From: Streptomyces spiralis
GTDB lineage: Bacteria; Actinomycetota; Actinomycetes; Streptomycetales; Streptomycetaceae
Direction of reading: 5' to 3'
Assembly (NCBI RefSeq): GCF_014654675.1
Contig: NZ_BNBC01000009.1
Coordinates: 62,001 to 126,000, forward strand
Length of the DNA: 64,000 bases
The notes under the pieces were generated by a model. It saw only the letters and a list, made by a program, of their open reading frames with translations, was not told where the DNA came from and did no database searches. The translations under genes and the position numbers were made by a program. Below, one piece after another: positions 52,872-61,599 of the stretch (positions within the stretch are counted from its first letter, which is position 1; every line of letters begins with the position of its first letter).

Positions 52872-55739
52872 TCACAGCAGGCCGTCCCACATCTGCTCCA
52901 GCAGCACCGACCACCAGCTCTCCGGCGAACCGAGCGCCGCCGGGTCCAGGGCGGCCAACTGGGCCTGGAAGTCGACGGTCCAGCGGCCCGCCTGCTCCTG
53001 GTTCAGGCCGTGGCGCAGCCGCCACATCCGCCCGAGCAGCGCCAGACAGCGCGCGAACTCCGGCAGGCCGGTGTTCACGAACTGCGGCGGCACGGACGTA
53101 CCGCCCGGCCCCGCCTCCACCGGCACCGCGACGATGTTGGCCGTGCCGTACTGCACGCAGATCGCCTTGCCGAAGTCGCTGCCCATGACCAGGTACGAGC
53201 CCGCGTCCGGGGCCGGCTGCACGCCGCGCTCGGCCGCCAGTTCGGCCAGCGTCGGCACCGGCCGCCCCGGCTGGGCCTGCGCCCAGAAGAACGGACCCAT
53301 GTCCATCGGCAGCCCCGCCACCACCAGCGTGTGCGCCACGACCGGCGGCACGCCCTGGCGGGACACCGCCGCCTGCTCGAACCGGAACACGCCCGGCCCG
53401 AAGGCCGCGCCCAGCTCCTGGGCGATGCCCTCCGGCGGAACCGGCGGCACCGCCTGCACCGGCGGGATCGGCGCCCGGACCGGGGCCGGGCGGGCGGGCC
53501 CGTCGGCCACCTGGTGCAACTCACCCTGATGGGCGAGGAGCTGCGCCATGCCCTGCTGCCGGCTCGCATGGTCGGTGCCGTACGGCGCGATCGACGTGAT
53601 CCGCGCCTGCGGCCACTGCTCACGGATCATCCGTGAGCAGTAGGCACCCGGCAACTGGCACGACTCCAGCTCGGTGTGCAGCTCCAGCACCTGGTCCGGC
53701 GGCACGTTCATGGCGCGCAGCTCGTGGAAGATCTGCCACTCCGGGTGCGGCATGCCCGGCGCCGAACGCCGGATCAGCTGCTGCTCGGAACCGTCCTGAG
53801 CGCGGTAGCGCAGCACGGCCTGGTAGCCGGGACCGACGGTGGGCTGTGCCTGCTGGGGGTAGCCGTAGGCCGGGGGCTGCTGACCGGGCAGGGGCTGTCC
53901 GGGCATGGGCGGCTGACCGGGCGGCGGCATGGCGCCGGGGGGCATGGGCTGTGGCGGCTGCGGGGCGCCCGGAGGCGTACCGGGAACGCCGGGAGCACCG
54001 GGCACGCCCGGGACCGGCGGTGGCGGAGGCGCGCCGGGGCCGCCGGGCGCGGGCCCGGCCAGCATGGTCGCCGCGTGGTGCACGCCACCCTGCCCGGATC
54101 CCGGCGCGCCGGGGACCGCCGGAGCACCCGGAGCACCCGGAGCACCCGGAGCGCCGGGCGCAGCCGGCGGCTGCGGCGGACCGGGGACACCCGGAGCGGC
54201 GGGCGGACCGGGCGGCTGCGGGACGCCGCCGCCCTGGCTGGGGTCGGCGAGCATCGTGGCGGCGTGGTGGACACCGCCCGGAGGCGTACCGCCGGGCGTG
54301 CCGGGCGCACCTGGAGCACCCGGAGCCCCCGGCGGGGGAGGCGTCGGCGGACCGGCGGGCCCGTCGGGGCCGAGCGACGAGACGAGCTGGGTCGGCACGT
54401 ACCCGCCCGCGGTATCGGAGGCTCCCGGCGCTCCCGGAGCTCCGGGCGCAGGCGGCACGGAGGCCGCGCCCGGCCGCGCACCGGGCGCCCCGGGGACACC
54501 CGGCGGCGGAGGCGTCGGCGAGCCGCCCCGCCCCCGGCGCGGCGGAGGCGCCGCCTTGCTCGTCGCGGCGTCCGCGATGTCACCGGCGTTCGGCGCGAGA
54601 GGCCGTCCGGGACCGGCCGGCGACGGAGTGGCCGGGGTGCCCGGAGCATCGGGGCCCTGCGGGTAGCCGTAGGACGGCGCACCGGGCGACGGCGGAGGCG
54701 GGGTACCCGGACCCGCCGGAACCCCCGCGCCCGGCACACCGGGAGCCCCGGGCACACCAGGTGCAACAGGCGCACCAGGACCCTGCGGAGAGCCGTACGA
54801 CGGAGCGGCCGGCGGCGCGGGCGGAGTGCCCGGCCCCGGCGGATACGCGCTCGACGGACCGCCCGGCGGCGGAGGCGGCGTGCTGCCCTGGGGCGCGCCG
54901 GAGGGTGCTCCCGGGACGCCCGGGACCCCTGGTGCGTCCGAGCCGTCGAGTGCCGGCGCCAGAGCCGTAGGCGGAAGCCGGCTGCCGCCCGCCATCAGCG
55001 CCGTCTTGGCGTCCGGAGCGGCGGCCGGAGGCGGGGTGTCGTCGTCGGCGTCGCTCAGCGGCGGCGCGAACACGGTCGCGGGCAGCGGTACGGAACGGTC
55101 GTCCCCGCCCTCGGCGTTGGTGTCCGTCCCGGCCCACGGGGTCGCCCCGGCGGGCGCACCCGTGACACCCGCCGCGGCGGGCGCCGCCGGAACACCCGTA
55201 CCCGCGCCGGCGGACCCGCTCACCGGCACCCCGGCCTGCGTCCGGGGCAGCGCGTCCCCCCCGGCACCCGCACCAGAACCGGCACCCGCGCCGACACCGG
55301 CACCAGCACCCGGTTCCGCACCGGCCCCCCGCCCACCGCTGTCACCACGCCGGTCCGGGATCCCGAGCTTGTCCGCCGCCTCCTGCAGCCACTCCGGCGG
55401 GCTCAGCAGGAACGACGTCTGGTTCAGGTCCACCCGGGCGGGCGGCGCCGCGGCGGCGGCGGAATCCGCGTCGCCGTCCGGGCCGCCGTACTCCTCCTCG
55501 TACCGGCGGATCACCTCGCCCACCGGCAGCGCGGGCCACAGCGTGGCCTCACCGCTGTCCCGCGCGATCACCAGCCGCTGCGCACCGCCGTCCGAACGCG
55601 GCCCGTCCGCACGGTCCTCGGCCCACACCACGAAACCGAGGTCGAACTCCCGTACCCGCACCTCCCGGTGCTGGTACGACGGCACATCACCGTTGATCCA
55701 CTCTTCCGCGCGCTCCTGCGCCTGCGCGAAGGTCACCAT
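52872..55739 (-). CDS. Deaminase-like/SUKH-4 fusion with N-terminal Imm35-like domain and collagen-like linker
   Basis: This 955-residue protein has three parts. Residues 1-90 resemble the YrhB/Imm35 immunity domain (VTFAQAQERAEEWINGD). Residues about 135-635 are a low-complexity Gly/Ala/Pro linker with GAPGAPG and GVPGAP repeats. Residues about 640-730 look like an XOO_2897-type nucleic-acid deaminase: LHTELESCQLPGAYC (H688, E690, C694, C701) and PYGTDHASRQQG (719-730). Residues about 775-955 match SUKH-4 (PPQFVNTGLPEFARCLALLGRMWRL). The toxin-like and immunity-like domains are in one chain. No signal peptide is present. Zinc binding and activity are not proven. The next gene on the same strand is a nuclease/SUKH fusion. 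Confidence 0.75.
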   Translation of the reverse strand: MVTFAQAQERAEEWINGDVPSYQHREVRVREFDLGFVVWAEDRADGPRSDGGAQRLVIARDSGEATLWPALPVGEVIRRYEEEYGGPDGDADSAAAAAPPARVDLNQTSFLLSPPEWLQEAADKLGIPDRRGDSGGRGAGAEPGAGAGVGAGAGSGAGAGGDALPRTQAGVPVSGSAGAGTGVPAAPAAAGVTGAPAGATPWAGTDTNAEGGDDRSVPLPATVFAPPLSDADDDTPPPAAAPDAKTALMAGGSRLPPTALAPALDGSDAPGVPGVPGAPSGAPQGSTPPPPPGGPSSAYPPGPGTPPAPPAAPSYGSPQGPGAPVAPGVPGAPGVPGAGVPAGPGTPPPPSPGAPSYGYPQGPDAPGTPATPSPAGPGRPLAPNAGDIADAATSKAAPPPRRGRGGSPTPPPPGVPGAPGARPGAASVPPAPGAPGAPGASDTAGGYVPTQLVSSLGPDGPAGPPTPPPPGAPGAPGAPGTPGGTPPGGVHHAATMLADPSQGGGVPQPPGPPAAPGVPGPPQPPAAPGAPGAPGAPGAPAVPGAPGSGQGGVHHAATMLAGPAPGGPGAPPPPPVPGVPGAPGVPGTPPGAPQPPQPMPPGAMPPPGQPPMPGQPLPGQQPPAYGYPQQAQPTVGPGYQAVLRYRAQDGSEQQLIRRSAPGMPHPEWQIFHELRAMNVPPDQVLELHTELESCQLPGAYCSRMIREQWPQARITSIAPYGTDHASRQQGMAQLLAHQGELHQVADGPARPAPVRAPIPPVQAVPPVPPEGIAQELGAAFGPGVFRFEQAAVSRQGVPPVVAHTLVVAGLPMDMGPFFWAQAQPGRPVPTLAELAAERGVQPAPDAGSYLVMGSDFGKAICVQYGTANIVAVPVEAGPGGTSVPPQFVNTGLPEFARCLALLGRMWRLRHGLNQEQAGRWTVDFQAQLAALDPAALGSPESWWSVLLEQMWDGLL

Positions 55740-55748
55740 CGCCCGACC

Positions 55749-56789
55749 TCACTCCCCCACCGACGACACGGAAGACGACGCGGACGCCACCGGGACGACC
55801 CGTGCGAAACCGCCGTCCACCATCAGGTTCGCCACCGTCTCCAACTCCGGCGGAGATCCCGCCAGCCGGGACAGGAAGGCGTCGAAGTCCGCACCGCACG
55901 GCAGCAGCAGCCGCTCCACGCGCTCGGCCTGGGACCACGACGGATCGACGTCCCGGACGTCGTCGTACGCGCAGAACCACACCGACCCGGTCCGCTCGCC
56001 CTTCACCTTCACGGCCAGCAGCCCGCCCTGCACGAAACCGACTCCCAGATAGTCCTTGGTCAGGTGGTCGCGCAGACACTTGTTGACGTACACCAGGTCG
56101 TTGACCGCCGCCTCCTCACGCACCGTGAAGAACGGCTGGTCGATCAGCAGTCCCAGCTCCGCGTCCAGCGCCGTCCCGACCGGCGCGCAACCGCCCGCCG
56201 CCTTAAGGAACGACCGGTACGCGCCCGGCAGCCGGTACCCCAGGTCCTCCTCGACCCCCTGCACCTGCTGCTCCGTCACCGCCGCACCCGACTTCGGCAG
56301 CCCGAAGTGCGCCGGCCGGGTCTCCTGCAGCGGCCGGGTGCCGCGCTTGGTCTGGTCGACGTTCGCGGTCGCGATCCCGCCGTGATGGCGCAGCAGCGCC
56401 TTCACCTCCACCGGGACCAGCTCCAGGCGCCGGGTGCTCGCCACGTGGTGCCACGTCCAGCCGTGCGGGGTCGCCACGTTCGGCACCGTGTCCCACAGCT
56501 CGTGCCCGGACGCCGCCAGCGCCGCGTTCGCGGAGACGTAGTCCGTCAGCCGCAACTCGTCGACGCCGAAGCCCTCCGGCGGCTCGGCGATCTCCGCCGC
56601 CGCCCGCGCGTACGGCGAGAAGTCGGGGTGACCACGCTCGTCCACCCGTACCCCTCTCGGGTGACGGGCGGCCCGCACCGGGTCCGGGAAGTGCACGACC
56701 TGCCCGGCATAGGCCGCGTTCGGCGGCGCGGCTTGCCCCCCGGCCTGGCGGCTGGGCGGTGCCCCCAGCCCGAGCCGACCTGATGTCAT
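55749..56789 (-). CDS. WHH-nuclease-like/SUKH-1-like fusion protein
   Basis: This 346-residue protein is 9 bases upstream of the deaminase/SUKH-4 gene. Residues about 45-140 have the order seen in WHH/HNH toxins: GHPDFSPYARAAAEI, LRLTDYVSANAALAASG, and GWTWHHVASTRRLELVPVEVKALLRHHGG (W113, H114, H115, second histidine pair near 135). Residues about 168-315 match a SMI1/KNR4 (SUKH-1) immunity domain: VTEQQVQGVEEDLGYRLPGAYRSFLKAAGGCAPVG and PFFTVREEAAVNDLVYVNKCL. In classical polymorphic toxins the nuclease is C-terminal to a secretion part, with a separate immunity gene; here they are fused, with no export signal. Confidence 0.75.
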   Translation of the reverse strand: MTSGRLGLGAPPSRQAGGQAAPPNAAYAGQVVHFPDPVRAARHPRGVRVDERGHPDFSPYARAAAEIAEPPEGFGVDELRLTDYVSANAALAASGHELWDTVPNVATPHGWTWHHVASTRRLELVPVEVKALLRHHGGIATANVDQTKRGTRPLQETRPAHFGLPKSGAAVTEQQVQGVEEDLGYRLPGAYRSFLKAAGGCAPVGTALDAELGLLIDQPFFTVREEAAVNDLVYVNKCLRDHLTKDYLGVGFVQGGLLAVKVKGERTGSVWFCAYDDVRDVDPSWSQAERVERLLLPCGADFDAFLSRLAGSPPELETVANLMVDGGFARVVPVASASSSVSSVGE

Positions 56790-57115
56790 GGCGGTTGCCC
56801 CCTGCGGCACTCTGTACGACCCACGGCGGGACGGCTGCTGACGCCGTACCGCCAAGACCCGTATCGACTACTTCTCTCCAACGCGTCGACCGCGCGCATC
56901 GCGGCGTGCCGACAGCCTATGCGGTACGCCGACACCGGTCACCGGGCCTCCACCCACCGGCCACCCACTCCCCATCACTCCGCCGTGACCAGCCGTCACC
57001 CCACCGTGACGTACCGCCCCGGCCCGGGCGTGTCGCGGCGCCCCAGCTTCCGCAGCAGCCACGCGATTTGGCACTCTGTGTCCTCCGGGGGGATGCTCGG
57101 GAGGGGATGATGATC

Positions 57116-57631
57116 ATGAATGCGACGCAGACGGGACCGCATGCCGGTGCATCCGGCGACCCGAGGATCGGCTGGAGCAGCGCCGAGACGCCCCACGCGC
57201 CCGCTCTCCGCCACCGCCGCGACGGCATACTCCCCACCATCGCCGCCGCCCTGTCCGTACGCGGTGCCACCCTCACCGGCACCGCCGCCCGCGGCGAGGA
57301 ACCCCCCGCCCTGCACCCCCTCGTCCAGGACTTCCTCGACACCCTCCCCAGCGCCCAGCGCGACCGCTTCACCGGCCGCTGCGCCGAGACCATCCTCATC
57401 TCCCGGCACATCAGCGCCACCGACGCGAGCCGCAGCAAACGCGCCTCCCGCAAACCCATGACCAACGGCGAAGCCCGCAAAGCCCTCAAACAGGCAAAAC
57501 TCACCGCCCGCCGCATCCGCGAGGACGGCGACCCCCTGCACGGCAGCTTCGCCGCCCCCTGCCGCGCCTGCACCGCGCTCAGCGCCCACTTCGGCGTTCG
57601 CATCGTCGACCCCACGGACGGCGAAGCCTGA
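57116..57631 (+). CDS. YwqJ-type deaminase-like protein
   Basis: This 171-residue protein has the YwqJ deaminase motifs GRCAETILISRHI (C89, A90, E91) and AAPCRACTAL (P148, C149, C152), matching the zinc-dependent deaminase pattern, with LHPLVQDFLDTLPSAQRDRFTG before it. There is no signal peptide or secretion domain; the first 65 residues are Ala/Gly-rich and variable. Of five in-frame start options the ATG at 57116 is nine bases from GAGGGG. It is divergent from the WHH/SUKH gene and is followed by a SUKH-3 gene 61 bases away, a classical toxin-immunity order. Confidence 0.75.
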   Translation: MNATQTGPHAGASGDPRIGWSSAETPHAPALRHRRDGILPTIAAALSVRGATLTGTAARGEEPPALHPLVQDFLDTLPSAQRDRFTGRCAETILISRHISATDASRSKRASRKPMTNGEARKALKQAKLTARRIREDGDPLHGSFAAPCRACTALSAHFGVRIVDPTDGEA

Positions 57632-57692
57632 CGACCCGCACACCCGGCCACGCGCACCGCACCCCACCGCGGCCACGACGAACGAAGGGCAG

Positions 57693-58187
57693 ATGCACGC
57701 CGACCGCCACACCTCCACACGCTTCGCCGTACCCGTCGACGCCGCCCTGCGCGCCGCCGGCTGGCAACCCGGACGCTGGGACATAAAGCAGGCCGAAGTG
57801 TGGGCCGACGCCCTGCGCGACCACACCTCCCCGGCCGGCCACCGGCACACCGTCTTCCCCGCCGCCGTCGAGGCCTGGGCCGAATTCGGCGGCCTGCGCG
57901 TCACCCCCACCGACAGCGGCCGCCAGATCGCCCCCGCGGCCCTCGACCTCGACCCGCTGCACGGCCTCCACATGGCCCGCACCCTCGGCGACCTCGGCCG
58001 CGCCCTCGACACCGAGGTCTGCCCCCTCGGCGCCGAGACCGACACCGAGTCCCTGCTCGCCATCGACACCGAGGGCCGCGTCTACGCCCTCGACCACACC
58101 GGCGACTGGTACCTCGGCCCGGACATCGACCAAGCCCTGTCGGCCCTCATCTCCGGCATAGCCCCGGTACGCCTGACAGCCGGCTGA
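57693..58187 (+). CDS. SUKH-3 immunity-domain protein
   Basis: This 164-residue protein has the SUKH-3 pattern: ALRAAGWQPGRWDIKQAEVWADALRDH, AAVEAWAEFGGLRVTPTDSGRQIAPAALDLDPLHG, CPLGAETDTESLLAIDTEGRVYALDHTGDWYLG, and a final ALSALISGI. Such domains neutralise nuclease or deaminase toxins. It follows the YwqJ-type gene and is probably its partner. AGGGC 7 bases before the ATG is a weak ribosome site. There is no secretion signal. Confidence 0.85.
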   Translation: MHADRHTSTRFAVPVDAALRAAGWQPGRWDIKQAEVWADALRDHTSPAGHRHTVFPAAVEAWAEFGGLRVTPTDSGRQIAPAALDLDPLHGLHMARTLGDLGRALDTEVCPLGAETDTESLLAIDTEGRVYALDHTGDWYLGPDIDQALSALISGIAPVRLTAG

Positions 58188-58287
58188 CGCACGAGTCGAA
58201 CACGAGCCGCACTCGACCCGAGCCCGTGGCAGAGCTCGACCGGAGACCGAAGCAAGGCTCGACCCGAGCCCGGAGCAAGGGCAGGGA

Positions 58288-59622
58288 CTACGCGGCCGGA
58301 ATCACCGCCGACACCCGGAAACCCCCCGCCTCCGTCGGCCCCGACACGAACACGCCGCCCAGCGCCACGACCCGCTCCTTCATCCCGAGCAGCCCGTTCC
58401 CGCCGGACGGCAACCGCGCCGACGACGCCGACGACGGCTCCGGCGGCGGCTCGTTCTCCACCTGCATCGCGATCTCCGCCCCCCGATGCGCGAGCCGCAC
58501 ATAGGCCTTCGCCCCCGCCGCGTGCTTGTGGACGTTCGTCAGCGCCTCCTGCACCACGCGATAGGCGGTCTGCTCGATCTCCGGGCCGTAGGAACGCGTC
58601 TCACCCTCCACCGACAGATCCACGACCATCCCCGCGGCCGCCGACTGCCCGACCAGCTCCTCCAGCTCCGCCAGACACGGCCCCTCCGCACCGCCCGGCT
58701 CACCGGCCGCCCGGGAAGCCGCGGCGGCGGCGGCCACCCCCACGGCGACCAGCGGCACGGAGGCGGAGGCCCGCTCACGGCGCCGCTGTTTCTGTTCGTC
58801 CCCGCTGCGCAGCACCCCGAGCATCTCCCGCAGCTCGGTCAGCGCCTGCCGCCCCATGTCCCCGACGAGCGCGGCGTTGCGCACCGCCTTCTCGGGATCC
58901 TTCCGGGCCACGGCCTGCAGCGCGGCGGCGTGCACGACCATCAGGCTCACCCGGTGCGCGACGACGTCGTGCATCTCCCGGGCGATCCTCGTCCGCTCCT
59001 CGTTACGGGCCCACTCGGCCCGCTCCTCCGCCCGCTCCGCGAGCAGCTGCAACTCCCGCTCGAGACTGTCCGCCCGCTCCCTGAGCGACTCCATCAGCCG
59101 CCGCCGGGCGCCGACGTACAGCCCGAGAAGAAGAGGAGGAGCCGTCAGACCCAGCGAGGTCGTCACGGCGGCGAACGGAACGAACCAGTCCCCGAGGGAG
59201 AAATCCCCCCGCGCCATGTCCTGCCGCACCCGCACGAACGTCACGATCATCGTGCCGAGGAACGACATCCCGGCCAGCGCCCCGATGATCCTCCGCGGCA
59301 GCTCGCACGCGGCCAGGGTGTACAGCCCGACGATCCCCATCAGGAAACCCATCTGGGCCGGCGTGACGGCGATCGCGACCAGCACCACGGCGATGGGCCA
59401 CCGCCGCCGGATCAGCAGCACCGACCCGGCCAGCACCCCGAACACGATCCCGACGGCCGGCGGAACCCCGGCGTCCCGCGCGAACGGCACGCCCTCGGCC
59501 CCGCACTCCACCGCGGACACCAGCGCCAGGCTCCCGTCGAGCACCGCACTGCGCCACCGCGCCCACCACCACGGCCCGGCCCCGGCCCCGGCCGCCCGAT
59601 GGTCTTCCCCCGTCCTGGTCAT
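58288..59622 (-). CDS. Two-component sensor histidine kinase, HisKA_3 type
   Basis: This 444-residue kinase has about five membrane segments in residues 30-170, then a coiled region and the dimerisation/phosphoacceptor helix ERTRIAREMHDVVAHRVSLMVVHAAALQA (H218). The ATP-binding domain has QTAYRVVQEALTNVHKHA (N box) and GGNGLLGMKERV (G box). A 40-residue Arg/Ala insert between the two is unusual. No response regulator gene is present nearby, so it is an orphan here. Its signal is unknown. The ATG has TGGAGGGC upstream. Confidence 0.9.
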   Translation of the reverse strand: MTRTGEDHRAAGAGAGPWWWARWRSAVLDGSLALVSAVECGAEGVPFARDAGVPPAVGIVFGVLAGSVLLIRRRWPIAVVLVAIAVTPAQMGFLMGIVGLYTLAACELPRRIIGALAGMSFLGTMIVTFVRVRQDMARGDFSLGDWFVPFAAVTTSLGLTAPPLLLGLYVGARRRLMESLRERADSLERELQLLAERAEERAEWARNEERTRIAREMHDVVAHRVSLMVVHAAALQAVARKDPEKAVRNAALVGDMGRQALTELREMLGVLRSGDEQKQRRRERASASVPLVAVGVAAAAAASRAAGEPGGAEGPCLAELEELVGQSAAAGMVVDLSVEGETRSYGPEIEQTAYRVVQEALTNVHKHAAGAKAYVRLAHRGAEIAMQVENEPPPEPSSASSARLPSGGNGLLGMKERVVALGGVFVSGPTEAGGFRVSAVIPAA

Positions 59623-59802
59623 GCCCTCCAGCGTACGGGCGCCCGCGGCGGCATTTCCGGTGAGTTTCGCGTGCCGCTCGCCACCGCGCCGCGCGGCGGA
59701 GGTGCGGCAGCGGCTCACACCGTCGCATCGAGGGCGCCCGGTACGGCATAGTGGTGTCCGAGCGCGGAGCCGATCAACGAATCGGACATCACACGCACAC
59801 AG

Positions 59803-59873
59803 TCCCGGATCGTCTAAGGGCAGGACAAACGGTTTTGGTCCGTTGAATGAGGGTTCGAATCCTTCTCCGGGAG
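59803..59873 (+). tRNA. tRNA-Gln(UUG)
   Basis: The sequence folds into a tRNA: acceptor TCCCGGA/TCCGGGA with discriminator G, D-arm GTCTAAGGGCAGGAC, anticodon stem AACGG/CCGTT with loop TTTTGGT giving anticodon TTG, and T-arm AGGGTTCGAATCCTT. The CCA end is not encoded. It precedes glmU by 129 bases on the same strand. Confidence 0.95.
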
Positions 59874-60002
59874 CCGCAGCGAGCGGGAGCTCGCCCCAAG
59901 GGTCCTGGCCCGTCTCGGGTCAGGACCCGCTCTCGTCTCCCCCTCCCCGCGCCCCGCTATCCTGCGGATGTCCACCCCACCCCAAAAGCCGAAGGGCATC
60001 CT

Positions 60003-61451
60003 GTGAGCGCCATTCGCCCGGCAGCCGTCGTCGTTCTCGCAGCGGGTGAGGGCACCCGTATGAAGTCGGCCACACCGAAGGTCCTGCATGACATCTGTGG
60101 CCGTTCCCTGGTCGGTCATGTGCTGGCGGCCGCGCGTGAGTTGAAGCCCGAGAACCTCGTGGTCGTGGTCGGGCACGCGCGGGAGAAGGTGACCGCGCAT
60201 CTGACGGAGGTCGACCCCCAGGTCCGTACCGCCGTGCAGGAGAAGCAGAAGGGCACCGGGCACGCCGTCCGCATGGGGCTCGAGGAGCTCGGCGGGGCCG
60301 TCGACGGGACCGTGGTCGTCGTCTGCGGGGACACCCCCCTGCTCACCGGTGAGACGCTGCGGCAGCTGGCCGCCACGCACGGCGAGGACGGCAACGCCGT
60401 CACCGTGCTGACCGCCGAGGTGCCGGACGCCACCGGGTACGGCCGGATCGTGCGCGACGGCGACAGCGGTGCCGTGACCGCGATCGTGGAGCACAAGGAC
60501 GCGACCGAGGCCCAGCGGGCGATCCGGGAGATCAACTCCGGGGTGTTCGCGTTCGACGGGCGGCTGCTCGCGGACGCGCTGGGCAAGGTGCGGACGAACA
60601 ACAGCCAGGGTGAGGAGTACCTCACCGATGTCCTCGGGATCCTGCGTGAGGCCGGTCACCGGGTCGGGGCCTGTGTGGCCGGCGACCACCGGGAGATCGC
60701 GGGGATCAACAACCGTGTGCAGCTCGCGGAGGCCCGGCGGATCCTCAACGACCGGCTGCTGACCGCCGCCATGCTCGCCGGGGTGACCGTCGTCGACCCG
60801 GCGACCACCTGGGTCGATGTGACCGTCACCTTCGAGCAGGACGTCACCGTCCTGCCGGGCACCCAGCTGCACGGCTCGACGCATCTCGCCGAGGGCAGCG
60901 TGGTCGGCCCGAACAGCCGGCTGACCGACACCCGGGTCGGGGCGGGGGCACGGGTGGACAACACCGTCTCCGACGGGGCCGTGGTGGGCCCGGAGGCGTC
61001 CGTGGGTCCGTACGCCTATCTGCGGCCCGGCACGCGCCTGGGGCTGAAGTCCAAGGTCGGTACGTACGTCGAGACGAAGAACGCCGCGATCGGCGAGGGG
61101 ACGAAGGTTCCGCACCTGTCCTACGTCGGTGACGCCACGATCGGCGAGTACACGAACATCGGCGCCGCGAGCGTGTTCGTGAACTACGACGGGCAGGACA
61201 AGCACCACACCACCGTCGGGTCGCACTGCCGCACCGGCTCGGACAACATGTTTGTGGCGCCTGTCACGATCGGGGACGGCGCGTACACGGCCGCCGGGTC
61301 CGTGATCACGCGGGACGTACCGCCCGGTTCGCTGGCCGTGGCCCGTGGTCAGCAGCGGAATATCGAGGGTTGGGTGGCGCGAAAGCGTCCGGGCAGCGCG
61401 GCGGCGAAGGCGGCCGAGGCGGCGTCTCCGAAGGGCGAGGGCGAGGCCTGA
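60003..61451 (+). CDS. glmU: Bifunctional GlcN-1-P acetyltransferase/GlcNAc-1-P uridyltransferase
   Basis: This 482-residue enzyme makes UDP-GlcNAc for peptidoglycan. The uridyltransferase half (1-240) has [29 protein letters not shown] and [10 protein letters not shown]. The acetyltransferase half (about 255-455) has hexapeptide repeats ([43 protein letters not shown]) and the acetyl-CoA loop with [16 protein letters not shown]. The GTG at 60003 is the start of the MobA-like motif. The last 25 residues are a variable Ala/Glu-rich tail. It is followed by prsA after 148 bases. Confidence 0.96.
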   Translation: MSAIRPAAVVVLAAGEGTRMKSATPKVLHDICGRSLVGHVLAAARELKPENLVVVVGHAREKVTAHLTEVDPQVRTAVQEKQKGTGHAVRMGLEELGGAVDGTVVVVCGDTPLLTGETLRQLAATHGEDGNAVTVLTAEVPDATGYGRIVRDGDSGAVTAIVEHKDATEAQRAIREINSGVFAFDGRLLADALGKVRTNNSQGEEYLTDVLGILREAGHRVGACVAGDHREIAGINNRVQLAEARRILNDRLLTAAMLAGVTVVDPATTWVDVTVTFEQDVTVLPGTQLHGSTHLAEGSVVGPNSRLTDTRVGAGARVDNTVSDGAVVGPEASVGPYAYLRPGTRLGLKSKVGTYVETKNAAIGEGTKVPHLSYVGDATIGEYTNIGAASVFVNYDGQDKHHTTVGSHCRTGSDNMFVAPVTIGDGAYTAAGSVITRDVPPGSLAVARGQQRNIEGWVARKRPGSAAAKAAEAASPKGEGEA

Positions 61452-61599
61452 CCGGACACGGGTGCGCCAAACACGGCGTACCGTGATAAGTGCACACCCG
61501 CACCCCCACCAGCTGAGACGGCCTCTCGCCCACGGTCTGACACGGCTCATGAGGTCATCTCGACATCCAGCTGCGAACACCCTCTGAGGAGACACTGCT

